From Acidobacteria bacterium SCN 69-37 (GTDB lineage Bacteria > Acidobacteriota > Vicinamibacteria > Vicinamibacterales > SCN-69-37): DNA of 64,000 nucleotides. The notes under the pieces were generated by a model. It was not told where the DNA came from. It saw nothing but the letters and a program-made list of their open reading frames with translations, and ran no database searches. Of the stretch, positions 9,060 through 15,862 are shown in pieces. Each line of letters opens with the position of its first letter. Position 1 is the stretch's first letter. The translations under genes were made by a program, and so were the position numbers. The stretch covers positions 33,125 to 97,124 of the forward strand of contig MEDJ01000013.1 of NCBI GenBank assembly GCA_001724025.1, given 5' to 3'.

Positions 9060-9821
9060 TCAGGATTCGCTGGCGACGGCCGGCTCGGGCGCCCCGGCAC
9101 CGACCAGCGCCTCGCCGAACTCGACTCGCTGCAGCCGCTCGGCGTCGACGAGGTGCTCGATCATGCAACGCGAGGCCGCCGCCGGATCGCGATCCCGGAT
9201 CGCGAGATAGACGAGCCGGTGGCGCTCGGCCACCGGCTGCAGGTCGCGGCCGCGATGCGCCGTTCCCTTGCGCGCCTCGAAGAACATGCCCGACACCATC
9301 TCGACCAGCGACGCCATGATCGGATTCTTCGACGCGGCAGCGACGGCCCGGTGAAACGCGACGTCGTAGCGGAGAAACGCGATCGCATCGCCCAGCGATA
9401 CGAACATGCCCGTGACCGCGTCGGAGATGGCCGCCAGGTCGTCGCCCGTGGCCCGCTGCGCGGCCAGCCCGGCCACCGTACTCTCGAGCGACCGGCGGGC
9501 TTCGAACATGTCGCTCCGCGAGACACCGTGGAGCGCCGAGAGGAAATGGAACTGCTCGCTGTCGAGTACGAGCGGGCCGTCGGCGACGAACGTGCCGGTC
9601 CCGTGACGGATGACGAGGATGCCCTTGTTGGCGAGCAGCTGCAGGCCGGCGCGGACGCTCGTCCGGCTGACGCCGAGGCGCTGGACCATCTCCCGCTCAG
9701 GAGGCAGTTTCTGTCCGCGCTGCAGTTCGCCCTTGAGGATCAGCTGCCTCACGTGATCGGCGACGAGCGCCGTGGCCGCACTGGCCGCGACCATCGGCCT
9801 GCGTGTCATGACAGACATCAT
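9060..9821 (-). CDS. GntR-family transcriptional regulator, FadR subfamily (FCD domain)
   Basis: A protein of about 250 aa. The N-terminal winged helix-turn-helix spans about residues 15-75 (LPPEREMVQRLGVSRTSVR, then the wing RHGTGTF). An all-helical FCD ligand-binding domain follows (EARRSLESTVAGLAAQ, DVAFHRAVAAASKNPI, the final H in CMIEHL). FadR-subfamily regulators of hexuronate catabolism (UxuR, ExuR, KdgR types) bind sugar acids through a metal in this domain, which fits the uronate isomerase 48 bp upstream. Starts at 9821, 9818 and 9809 are all possible. No Shine-Dalgarno precedes them, and the start overlaps the operator candidate, so it may be leaderless or translated from the uxaC message. 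Confidence 0.88.
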   Translation of the reverse strand: MMSVMTRRPMVAASAATALVADHVRQLILKGELQRGQKLPPEREMVQRLGVSRTSVRAGLQLLANKGILVIRHGTGTFVADGPLVLDSEQFHFLSALHGVSRSDMFEARRSLESTVAGLAAQRATGDDLAAISDAVTGMFVSLGDAIAFLRYDVAFHRAVAAASKNPIMASLVEMVSGMFFEARKGTAHRGRDLQPVAERHRLVYLAIRDRDPAAASRCMIEHLVDAERLQRVEFGEALVGAGAPEPAVASES

Positions 9822-9840
9822 ACCAGTAAGGAGATGTCTG
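9811..9840. promoter_or_regulatory. Inverted-repeat operator candidate at the regulator start codon
   Basis: CAGACATC (9812-9819) and GATGTCTG (9833-9840) form a perfect 8-bp inverted repeat with a 13-bp spacer. It covers the regulator start codon. The left part belongs to the 15-bp motif repeated at 8730-8744. The arrangement suggests autoregulation. Confidence 0.5.
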
Positions 9841-9869
9841 ACGCGACGAGACGACGCGACGGTCGTCGC

Positions 9870-11282
9870 TCACGCCGGCAATTCGAAGCCGAAGTACCGC
9901 GCCGCGTTGCCGAAGCAGACGTCTTCCACGAGACCGCCGACCAGCGTGCCATCGTCGGGCAGTTCGCCGTGCACGATGTCGTCCCCGAGCAGGTTGCAGA
10001 GCACGCGGCGGAAGTACTCGTGGCGCGGGAACGAGAGGAACGACCGCGAGTCGGTCGTCATGCCGACGAACCGGCTGAGCAGCCCGACGTTCGACAGCGC
10101 GTTCATCTGCCACTGCATGCCTTCCTTCTGATCGAGGAACCACCAGCCGCTGCCGAACTGCACCTTGCCGGGCACCGATCCGTCCTGGAAGTTGCCGATC
10201 ATCGTCGCGAACACGTAGTTGTACGCGGGGTTGACGTTGTAGACGATCGTCTTCGGCAGCGCGCCCTCCCGGTCGAGCCGATCGAGGAACGTCCCGAGCG
10301 CGTCGGCCTGCACGTCATCGCCAATCGAGTCATAGCCGGTGTCGCGCCCCATGCCGCGCATCGCGCGCGTGCTCGCGTTGCGCCGCGCCCCGAGGTGCAG
10401 CTGCATCGTCCAGCCCTTCTCGGCGTCGAGCCGGCCGAAGAACGCCATCATGTGCGCGGCGAACCGCTCGGCCGCCGCGCCGTCGACGACGCGTCCGGAG
10501 CGTGCGGCGTCGAACGTCGCCCCGGCCTCGGCCTCGTCACACGGGTCCATAGGACACCGGTTCAGCCCGTGATCCGACAGCCGGCCGCCGACGTCGTGGA
10601 AGTCCTGGTGACGACGCCGCAGCACCTGGAGGAAGTCGGCAAAGCGGACGATGTCGAAGTTGGCCGTCGCGGCCAGCCGATCGACCCAGGGATTGAAGAC
10701 GTTGGGCTGATGGACGTCGAGCGCACGATCGGGTCTGAACGTCGGGTAGACACGCGTGCGCAGGCCGGACGCCCTGATGGCCTGGTGTGCGTCGAGGCTG
10801 TCGGCCGGGTCGTCGGTCGTGCAGACGACCTGGACGCGGAACGTGTCGAGCATGCCGTGGACACTCAGCGCGTCGGTCGCCAGCCGCTCGTTCGCGCGCG
10901 CCCAGATCGACGGTGCCGACTCGCGATTGAGCCGATCGGCAATGCCGAAGTAGCGCTGCAGCTCGAGGTGCGTCCAGTGATAGAGCGGATTGCGCAGCGT
11001 CTTCGGGACCGTGTCGGCCCAGGCGAGGAACTTGTCGTACGGGTCGGCGTCGCCGGTGCAGAACCGCTCGGGCACACCGTTGGCCCGCATCGCGCGCCAT
11101 TTGTAGTGATCACCCTCGAGCCAGGCCTCGGTGAGGGTCGAGAAGCGCCGGTTCGCCGCGATGTCCTGCGGTGACAGGTGGCAGTGATAGTCGACGATCG
11201 GCTGCGGTGCGGCGTGGTCCCGGTACAGGCCCCACGCCGCATCGCTGTGCAGCAGGAAACGATTGGAAAGGAACGTGGACAT
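9870..11282 (-). CDS. uxaC: Uronate (glucuronate) isomerase
   Basis: About 470 aa, the usual length of UxaC, an amidohydrolase-fold enzyme. It converts D-glucuronate to fructuronate and D-galacturonate to tagaturonate, the first step of hexuronate breakdown. The N-terminal metal site IVDYHCHLSPQDIA is clear, and the C-terminal VGMTTDSRSFLSFPRHEYFRR block is characteristic of the family. The ATG at 11282 (MSTFLSNRF) is chosen; a GTG at 11294 is in frame. The gene sits 23 bp behind the sulfite reductase stop but belongs functionally with the regulator and transport genes that follow. A small hairpin immediately precedes its start. Confidence 0.93.
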   Translation of the reverse strand: MSTFLSNRFLLHSDAAWGLYRDHAAPQPIVDYHCHLSPQDIAANRRFSTLTEAWLEGDHYKWRAMRANGVPERFCTGDADPYDKFLAWADTVPKTLRNPLYHWTHLELQRYFGIADRLNRESAPSIWARANERLATDALSVHGMLDTFRVQVVCTTDDPADSLDAHQAIRASGLRTRVYPTFRPDRALDVHQPNVFNPWVDRLAATANFDIVRFADFLQVLRRRHQDFHDVGGRLSDHGLNRCPMDPCDEAEAGATFDAARSGRVVDGAAAERFAAHMMAFFGRLDAEKGWTMQLHLGARRNASTRAMRGMGRDTGYDSIGDDVQADALGTFLDRLDREGALPKTIVYNVNPAYNYVFATMIGNFQDGSVPGKVQFGSGWWFLDQKEGMQWQMNALSNVGLLSRFVGMTTDSRSFLSFPRHEYFRRVLCNLLGDDIVHGELPDDGTLVGGLVEDVCFGNAARYFGFELPA

Positions 11283-11283
11283 C

Positions 11284-11301
11284 GCGCGGGTCACCCCGCG
11301 C
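11284..11301. promoter_or_regulatory. Hairpin abutting the uxaC start codon
   Basis: GCGCGGG and CCCGCGC form a perfect 7-bp stem with a 4-nt loop in the 23-bp gap between the sulfite reductase stop and the uxaC ATG. It could end the sulfur operon transcript or occlude the uxaC ribosome-binding region. There is no T-tract. Confidence 0.35.
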
Positions 11302-11305
11302 TATC

Positions 11306-13138
11306 CTACAACGCGCACTCGCCTTCGGACGTCTCCGGGGCGAAGGCGTGATCCTCCGCCAGGTCGATGAAGTCCTCGGGTCTGGCGTCCTCGGGCGCGA
11401 GCGGTTCGAGATCGGCCAGGAGCGTCTTGACGGCCTTGAGATCGACGCGGTTGAAGAACGCCGCTGCCGACTCGCCGTCCTGCCGCTCGGCCGCGAACAG
11501 CTCGGCCAGCCGCTCGGCGGCCTGCGGCCCGCGGCGCGCGGGAATCTTCGCCACGAGCCGGCCGAACGTCGCCCCCTCGACGCCGGCGCCGCCCCCGACC
11601 ATCACGAAGTACTGGGGGGCCGGACGGCCGTCGACCTTGCGCAGGCTGCCCTGGAACCCCACGGCCGCGATGTGGTGCTGGCCGCAGCCGTTCGGGCATC
11701 CGCTCACCTTGATGTCGAGCGAGGGCGCGAGCGCGATCAGCCGCCTATTGGCGCGGATGTGCTCCTCGACGTATCGGCCGAGCCCGCGCGACTGCGTCAC
11801 GGCCAGTTTGCACGACTCGGCGCCCGGGCAGCTCGTCACGTCCGCAATCGTGTCGGCGTCGCCGAGCGGCAGCCCCATCGCGCACAGCCGCTCGTACAGC
11901 GCCCGCGTCTCCTCCTGCCGGACCCAGCGGAAGACGACGTTCTGTCCCGGGGTCACGCGCGTCTGCCCGTCACCGTAGGCCAGCGACAGATCGGCCAGCA
12001 CGCGCATCTGCTCGCTCGACAGGTCGCCGAGCGGCACCGTGGCAATGACGGTCACGTAGCCCGACTGCTTCTGCGGCCGCACGTTTGTGGCCGCCCACTC
12101 CGCGTACTGCGCGTCGGTCACGTCGAAGACCGGGGCGGGTTCGGGATGGATACCGGGACCGCGCACTTCGCCGGCCGTCACGCGCGTGGCGATGTCGGCC
12201 ACCGACGGCGCCTCGGGCCGCGGCCACGACGGCGCCTCCTCGTCGGGCAGCGTGGCCGGATCGACAGGCAGCGCCACGCCGCCCTCGGCCCGGATCTCGG
12301 CCCGCCGCTGCTCGAACTCGGCGACGAACGTCTCCCACCCGAGCTTCTTGATCAGGAACTTGAGCCGGTTCTTGTGCTTGTTCTTGAAGTCGCCGAGCGC
12401 GTGGAACACGCGGACGATCGCCTCGGCCACCTCGAGCATCTCCTCGGCCGGCAGGAACTCGTAGAGCCGGTAGCCGCTGACGGGCATGATCGAGGTGCTG
12501 CCGCCGACGAACACGCGGAAGCCGCGCCGGCCGTCGACGATCAGGCCGACCAGGCCGATGTCGTTGATGGCCACCTTGATCGTGTCGGTCGGGCCGCCCT
12601 CGAACGAGATCTTGAACTTGCGCGGCAGGATGCCCGAGAGCCGGTGACGCAGGAAATAGCGCGTCATGATCTCGGAGTACGGCGTGACGTCGAACGGTTC
12701 GTCGAGCGCCACGCCGGAGAACACGCTCGACGTGATGTTGCGCACAGCCCCGCCGCAGGCTTCGCGCGACGTCATGCCGGCCTCGGCCAGGCGCCGCATC
12801 GCAGGCTCGACGTCGTGCACCTTCACGAAGTGGTACTGCATGTTCTGCCGCGTGGTGATGTGCCCGAACCCGCGCGAGTAGCGATCGGCGACGTCGGCCA
12901 TCGCGCGCCACTGATCGACGGTCACCACACCCTGCGGATTCTTGATCCGCAACATGTGGACGTCGTCCTGGCGCTGGCCGTAGGTGCCGCGCAGCAGGCG
13001 GAATCCGCGCCACTGGTCCGGCGTGATTTCACCCCGCTCGAACTTGTCGAGCATGGTGGCGAACTCGTCGATGTCGGTACCCTTCGCGAACGACGAGCGC
13101 GCGCGGCCCACGGTCTTCAGATCGTCCTGGACTGCCAT
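11306..13138 (-). CDS. Siroheme/[4Fe-4S] sulfite (or nitrite) reductase, ferredoxin type
   Basis: A 610-aa cytoplasmic enzyme with the duplicated ferrodoxin-like and siroheme-binding folds of the SiR/NiR family. The C-terminal half carries both cysteine pairs that bind the cubane and siroheme: SCPGAESC (C-x5-C) near residue 435 and GCPNGCGQHH (C-x3-C) near residue 480. It reduces sulfite to sulfide with six electrons, or nitrite to ammonia. Linkage to siroheme synthesis and ATP sulfurylase genes favours sulfite. The ATG at 13138 has GAGGAG 6-8 nt upstream. The start overlaps the end of the upstream methyltransferase by 22 bp. The operon is preceded by a cysteine-rich leader ORF and terminator. 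Confidence 0.92.
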   Translation of the reverse strand: MAVQDDLKTVGRARSSFAKGTDIDEFATMLDKFERGEITPDQWRGFRLLRGTYGQRQDDVHMLRIKNPQGVVTVDQWRAMADVADRYSRGFGHITTRQNMQYHFVKVHDVEPAMRRLAEAGMTSREACGGAVRNITSSVFSGVALDEPFDVTPYSEIMTRYFLRHRLSGILPRKFKISFEGGPTDTIKVAINDIGLVGLIVDGRRGFRVFVGGSTSIMPVSGYRLYEFLPAEEMLEVAEAIVRVFHALGDFKNKHKNRLKFLIKKLGWETFVAEFEQRRAEIRAEGGVALPVDPATLPDEEAPSWPRPEAPSVADIATRVTAGEVRGPGIHPEPAPVFDVTDAQYAEWAATNVRPQKQSGYVTVIATVPLGDLSSEQMRVLADLSLAYGDGQTRVTPGQNVVFRWVRQEETRALYERLCAMGLPLGDADTIADVTSCPGAESCKLAVTQSRGLGRYVEEHIRANRRLIALAPSLDIKVSGCPNGCGQHHIAAVGFQGSLRKVDGRPAPQYFVMVGGGAGVEGATFGRLVAKIPARRGPQAAERLAELFAAERQDGESAAAFFNRVDLKAVKTLLADLEPLAPEDARPEDFIDLAEDHAFAPETSEGECAL

Positions 13139-13920
13139 GTGTACTCCTCTACCAATGTCCCGGTGGCCACGGACGCCACACCGGCCGCCGTCGTCACCAC
13201 ATCCCCGATGACGATCACGCCCGGCAGATCCGGGGCGTCGACGTCATCCCATCGCGCGTGACCCAGGGTCCCGATCGTCCCGAGCCAGACCCGCTGGCCC
13301 GGCCGCGACGCACTCACCACGATTGCCGCGGGGGTCCCGGCGTCCCACCCGGCTCCCACCAGGAACCCGGCGATCTCGAGACGATGCCCCATCCCCATCA
13401 GCACCACCAGCGTCGCCGCGCCGGGCGCCAGCCCGCCGAGCAGCGGCTCGTATGCGTCGGGGCCGTGCCCGCTGACCACGACGAATCCCGACGCCACGCC
13501 CCTGTGCGTCACCGGAATCCCGGCCAGACCGGGCGCGGCAATCGCACTCGACAGGCCCGGCACGACTTCGAACGGCACACCGGCGGCCGACAGGGCCAGG
13601 GCCTCCTCGCCGCCACGGCCGAAGACGAACGGATCGCCGGACTTGAGCCGCACCACGCGCTGGCCGAGACGGGCGGCGGCAATCAGCAGCTCGTTGACGC
13701 CCGACTGGGTGAGCGTCTTCTCGCCCTTGCGTCTCGCCACCGACACCAGCTCCGCCCGCGTGGCCAGCGCCAGCACGGCCGCCGGGACGAGCCCGTCGTA
13801 GAGCACGAGATCGGCGCGCTCCAGCCGATCGATGGCCCGCCGCGTGAGCAGGTCGGGATCGCCGGGGCCGGCGCCGACGAGCGAAACCCAGCCGCGCACC
13901 GCCGGCCGCGCCTCAGGCAC
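13117..13920 (-). CDS. cobA: Uroporphyrinogen-III C-methyltransferase
   Basis: About 267 aa, a class III SAM-dependent tetrapyrrole methylase. It methylates uroporphyrinogen III at C2 and C7 to precorrin-2, the branch point to siroheme. Diagnostic segments are VSLVGAGPGDPDLLTRRA at the N-terminus, RLKSGDPFVFGRGGEE and GIPVTHRGVA. The GTG at 13920 is chosen because the protein signature begins ten residues later; it overlaps the preceding gene's stop by 8 bp, typical of translational coupling. The longer reading frame upstream is a shadow of the preceding gene. It supplies cofactor for the sulfite reductase downstream. Confidence 0.9.
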   Translation of the reverse strand: MPEARPAVRGWVSLVGAGPGDPDLLTRRAIDRLERADLVLYDGLVPAAVLALATRAELVSVARRKGEKTLTQSGVNELLIAAARLGQRVVRLKSGDPFVFGRGGEEALALSAAGVPFEVVPGLSSAIAAPGLAGIPVTHRGVASGFVVVSGHGPDAYEPLLGGLAPGAATLVVLMGMGHRLEIAGFLVGAGWDAGTPAAIVVSASRPGQRVWLGTIGTLGHARWDDVDAPDLPGVIVIGDVVTTAAGVASVATGTLVEEYTWQSRTI

Positions 13921-14521
13921 GGTCGCCCTCCAGCGCCGCGATCCGGTGCGCACACCCGGGCATGCGCCCGCAGTAGCGCCCCGCAATGACCTCGGCCATC
14001 CGCACACGCCGATCGGCCATCGACACGCCCGTCGATCGCCAGACGTCGCGCAGACTGTCGCCCTCGCGCAGCCAGCCGTCGATCGTCGTGGCGTCCGGCA
14101 GCAGGGCGTCGATCCCTTCGCGGAGCAGGCCCGCGAGCGCCGGGGCACGACCGGCCGTGGAAATGGCCACGGCCGCATCGCCGCGCCGGATCACGCCGCC
14201 GAGATACGCCGTCGCATTGGCCGGATCGTCGACGGCATTGACGAACACGCGACGGGCCGACGCCTCCTGCGCCACCGCGGCATTCACCGCCGGCGTGGCC
14301 GCCGCCACCACGTACCAGACGCCGTCGAGATCGCGCGGCTCGAACGGCCGCTGGTGGACGCGCACGCCAGCGGCCCTGACGGCCTCGCAGACGTCGGGCG
14401 CCACGACGGTCACGTCAGCCCCCACGGCGATCAGCCCCTCGAGCTTGCTCGCCGCCACGGGTCCGGCCCCGACCACGAGGACGGCGCGACCCGCCAGCTT
14501 GAGGAACACCGGGAACAACAT
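13913..14521 (-). CDS. Precorrin-2 dehydrogenase / sirohydrochlorin ferrochelatase
   Basis: 202 aa, equivalent to the N-terminal part of CysG and to yeast Met8p. It oxidises precorrin-2 to sirohydrochlorin with NAD and inserts iron to make siroheme. The Rossmann motif VLVVGAGPVAASK lies near residues 14-26, followed by FVNAVDDPANATAYLGGVIRRGDAAVAISTAG split over the dimer interface. The ATG at 14521 (MLFPVFLKL) has GGAG 8 nt upstream. In-frame codons further upstream run through a terminator hairpin and are not needed. It is the first structural gene of the siroheme-sulfite reductase operon. Confidence 0.88.
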   Translation of the reverse strand: MLFPVFLKLAGRAVLVVGAGPVAASKLEGLIAVGADVTVVAPDVCEAVRAAGVRVHQRPFEPRDLDGVWYVVAAATPAVNAAVAQEASARRVFVNAVDDPANATAYLGGVIRRGDAAVAISTAGRAPALAGLLREGIDALLPDATTIDGWLREGDSLRDVWRSTGVSMADRRVRMAEVIAGRYCGRMPGCAHRIAALEGDRA

Positions 14522-14552
14522 CTCGTTCTCCACGTGCGATCGGTCCTGCTCC

Positions 14553-14596
14553 CAGAAACAACAAAACCCGCGTGCCGGCATGCGGCTCGCGGGTTT
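14553..14596 (-). terminator. Leader terminator (attenuator) of the siroheme-sulfite reductase operon
   Basis: On the minus strand AAACCCGCG (14588-14596) pairs with CGCGGGTTT (14564-14572). An inner GCCG/CGGC stem extends the hairpin, and the T-rich run TTTTGTTGTTT follows (14553-14563). It lies 32 nt after the leader ORF stop and 31 nt before the first structural gene, so it must be passed for expression. GCGAGCCG (14583-14590) can instead pair with CGGTTCGC (14640-14647), with GGG (14635-14637) against CCC (14591-14593), which would dismantle it. Confidence 0.75.
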
Positions 14597-14628
14597 CAGG
14601 AGAACACTCTTCGTCTCGACCGTGCTGG

Positions 14629-14709
14629 TCAACTCCCGTGCGAACCGGTATCCGCGTCGTCCATCGGACAACAGGGGAGACAACAGCACGCAAGGGACGG
14701 GCGAATCAT
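14629..14709 (-). CDS. Cysteine-rich leader peptide of the siroheme-sulfite reductase operon (26 aa)
   Basis: A short ORF starting ATG at 14709 and ending TGA at 14629. It encodes MIRPSLACCCLPCCP followed by MDDADTGSHGS. Five of seven consecutive residues (8-14) are cysteine. The ATG lies 10 nt after the predicted -10 box, so the message would be essentially leaderless. A terminator follows 32 nt after the stop. Classical amino-acid attenuators have exactly this layout, with a ribosome stalling at regulatory codons when the amino acid is scarce. Polycysteine leaderless ORFs that attenuate sulfur genes are known in mycobacteria. A second one precedes the divergent cys operon here and shares the CCC TGT TGT codons. 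Expression is inferred. Confidence 0.65.
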   Translation of the reverse strand: MIRPSLACCCLPCCPMDDADTGSHGS

Positions 14710-14719
14710 GAACTCACGA

Positions 14720-14748
14720 ACGGTAGCACGGACGCTTCCGGCAGACAA
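14720..14748 (-). promoter_or_regulatory. Predicted promoter of the siroheme-sulfite reductase operon
   Basis: On the minus strand TTGTCT (14743-14748), 17 bp and TACCGT (14720-14725) with an upstream TGC form a plausible -35/extended -10. Transcription would start a few bases before the leader ATG at 14709. Confidence 0.45.
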
Positions 14749-14832
14749 GCCCGGGCGCGCGGGCGGCGGCGCGGCACCGTCACGCCTTCGCGTGAAGCGC
14801 GCCGGGCGGCGGTCGATTACCCCCACAGCCCC

Positions 14833-15346
14833 GTGTCGACGCCCCAGCCCCTGCCCCCGCGCCCCACCGCCGACCTTGCGGCGTTGCCCGCCCCGTCCAT
14901 CAGGCTCACCGCCATCCACCACCGCCGGATGCACCGTCGTCTCCGGCTCGAGGTCGACCTGCGGCAGGCCATCGAGACCGATCGGATCACGTCGGTCTAT
15001 CAGCCGATCGTCGACGTCCGGACGGGCGCCGTCGCGTCGTTCGAGGCGCTGGCCCGCTGGGATCACCCCCGACCTCGGTCCGATTCCGCCCGACGAGTTC
15101 GTCCCGATTGCCGAAGAGACGGGCCTGATCGTCCCCCTGTCCCAGACGATCCTGTGCCGGGCCCTGGACCTGCTCACTCGCCTGAACCGGCAGCCCCACG
15201 GCCGGCATGTCAGACGCCGCGACGTGTCAGGCGCGCCGACACCCGGCAGTCCGGACGGCCGACACCACGTCCCCTGGCGCGACAGGGATCGGTCCCCTCG
15301 CGACGGGCGCCGTCGACCTGACGAGACTGCTGATAAGGACGGGTAG
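14833..15346 (+). pseudogene. Frameshifted and truncated EAL-domain remnant
   Basis: One frame encodes LRLEVDLRQAIETDRITSVY, QPIVDVRTGAVASFEALARW and DHP, the start of an EAL (c-di-GMP phosphodiesterase) domain including the EAL signature itself. After a run of C at about 15065-15070 the similarity continues one frame over as DLGPIPPDEFVPIAEE and TGLIVPLSQTILCRALDLL. Removing one C would fuse the two. Similarity then stops near 15195, so more than half of the domain, including later metal-binding and catalytic residues, is missing. Even with the frame repaired it could not be an active phosphodiesterase. It lies between the two sulfur operons. Confidence 0.7.
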
Positions 15347-15376
15347 GAGTGATGCCGCGCGGGGACGCGGCCGGGG

Positions 15377-15634
15377 TCAGGGCTTCGACGAGGACTCGCG
15401 GCGGCCGTTGACCAGCGAAACCTTGGGGATCTCGACGAACTGCTGCAGGGCCAGGTCGATGAATCGGCCCGCGACAGCGGAGGGCGTCCGCCCATAGATC
15501 CCCTCGGTCGCGAGGAGTTCGAGGATGTCCAGCGACTGCCGGGACAGAGTGACGCGAATGGTTACGCTCTCGACACTGGATGCCTGGGAACGTTCCTTCG
15601 GCACGACCACATCCTTCCTCTTCACTATCTTCAT
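15377..15634 (-). CDS. Small hypothetical protein, possible ribbon-helix-helix
   Basis: 85 aa starting MKIVKRKDVVVPKERSQASS. The central part SVTIRVTLSRQSLDILELLA followed by TEGIYGRTPSAVAGRFIDLA has the strand-helix-turn-helix rhythm of CopG/Arc-type DNA-binding proteins, with a typical G-Y-G-x-T-P-S-A-V turn. No obvious Shine-Dalgarno is present. It is divergent from the cysteine leader and promoter at 15728-15862. No partner toxin gene is adjacent. The family assignment is by pattern only. Confidence 0.55.
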   Translation of the reverse strand: MKIVKRKDVVVPKERSQASSVESVTIRVTLSRQSLDILELLATEGIYGRTPSAVAGRFIDLALQQFVEIPKVSLVNGRRESSSKP

Positions 15635-15727
15635 GCGCTAAAGGTGTCGGGAAGCTCGAAGCGATTATGCGAACTTCCACCCGTTCGGACAAGGGCGCGA
15701 TGCACGCCCAGACGAGGGTACGTCAGG

Positions 15728-15757
15728 TTGACACTGTCTGCCGCCGTGGGTTATCAA
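15728..15757 (+). promoter_or_regulatory. Predicted promoter of the cysM-cysDN operon
   Basis: TTGACA (15728-15733), an 18-bp spacer and TATCAA (15752-15757). The expected start at about 15764-15767 coincides with a GTG that opens the cysteine-rich leader ORF, implying a leaderless message. Confidence 0.55.
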
Positions 15758-15766
15758 AGAGGGGTC

Positions 15767-15862
15767 GTGTCGTTCGAATGGAGCACAGCCAGCGGGTGTC
15801 CCTGTTGTCGGTCCTGTCAAGACGGGCCTGACCCGATGGCGCACGCGACCACGATGTTCTGA
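15767..15862 (+). CDS. Cysteine-rich leader peptide of the cysM-cysDN operon (31 aa)
   Basis: A short ORF from GTG at 15767 to TGA at 15860-15862. It encodes MSFEWSTASGCPCCRSCQDG followed by PDPMAHATTMF, with cysteines at residues 11, 13, 14 and 17. GTG lies 9 nt after the predicted -10 box, consistent with leaderless translation. A strong intrinsic terminator begins 38 nt after the stop and sits just before the cysteine synthase gene. The core codons CCC TGT TGT are shared with the leader of the divergent sulfite reductase operon. The inferred role is a cysteine sensor: stalling at scarce Cys-tRNA would favour the alternative helix (15823-15904) over the terminator. Confidence 0.6.
   Translation: MSFEWSTASGCPCCRSCQDGPDPMAHATTMF

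Noticed and set aside
9828..9840. Plus-strand ribosome site AAGGAG at 9828 driving a gene on the plus strand
   Set aside because: No plausible plus-strand gene follows; the plus frame there is antisense to uxaC.
13921..14178. N-terminal extension of the uroporphyrinogen methyltransferase making a CysG-like fusion
   Set aside because: The extension is an out-of-frame shadow of the separate dehydrogenase/ferrochelatase gene and shows no domain.
14521..14689. Longer N-terminus for precorrin-2 dehydrogenase (in-frame start at 14689 or 14582)
   Set aside because: The added residues would be encoded by leader and terminator sequence, while ATG 14521 has a Shine-Dalgarno and gives the family-typical start.
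14521..14740. Known riboswitch (SAM, cobalamin or SAH) in the sulfite reductase leader
   Set aside because: No conserved core of these classes can be recognised; the leader is accounted for by an ORF, antiterminator and terminator.
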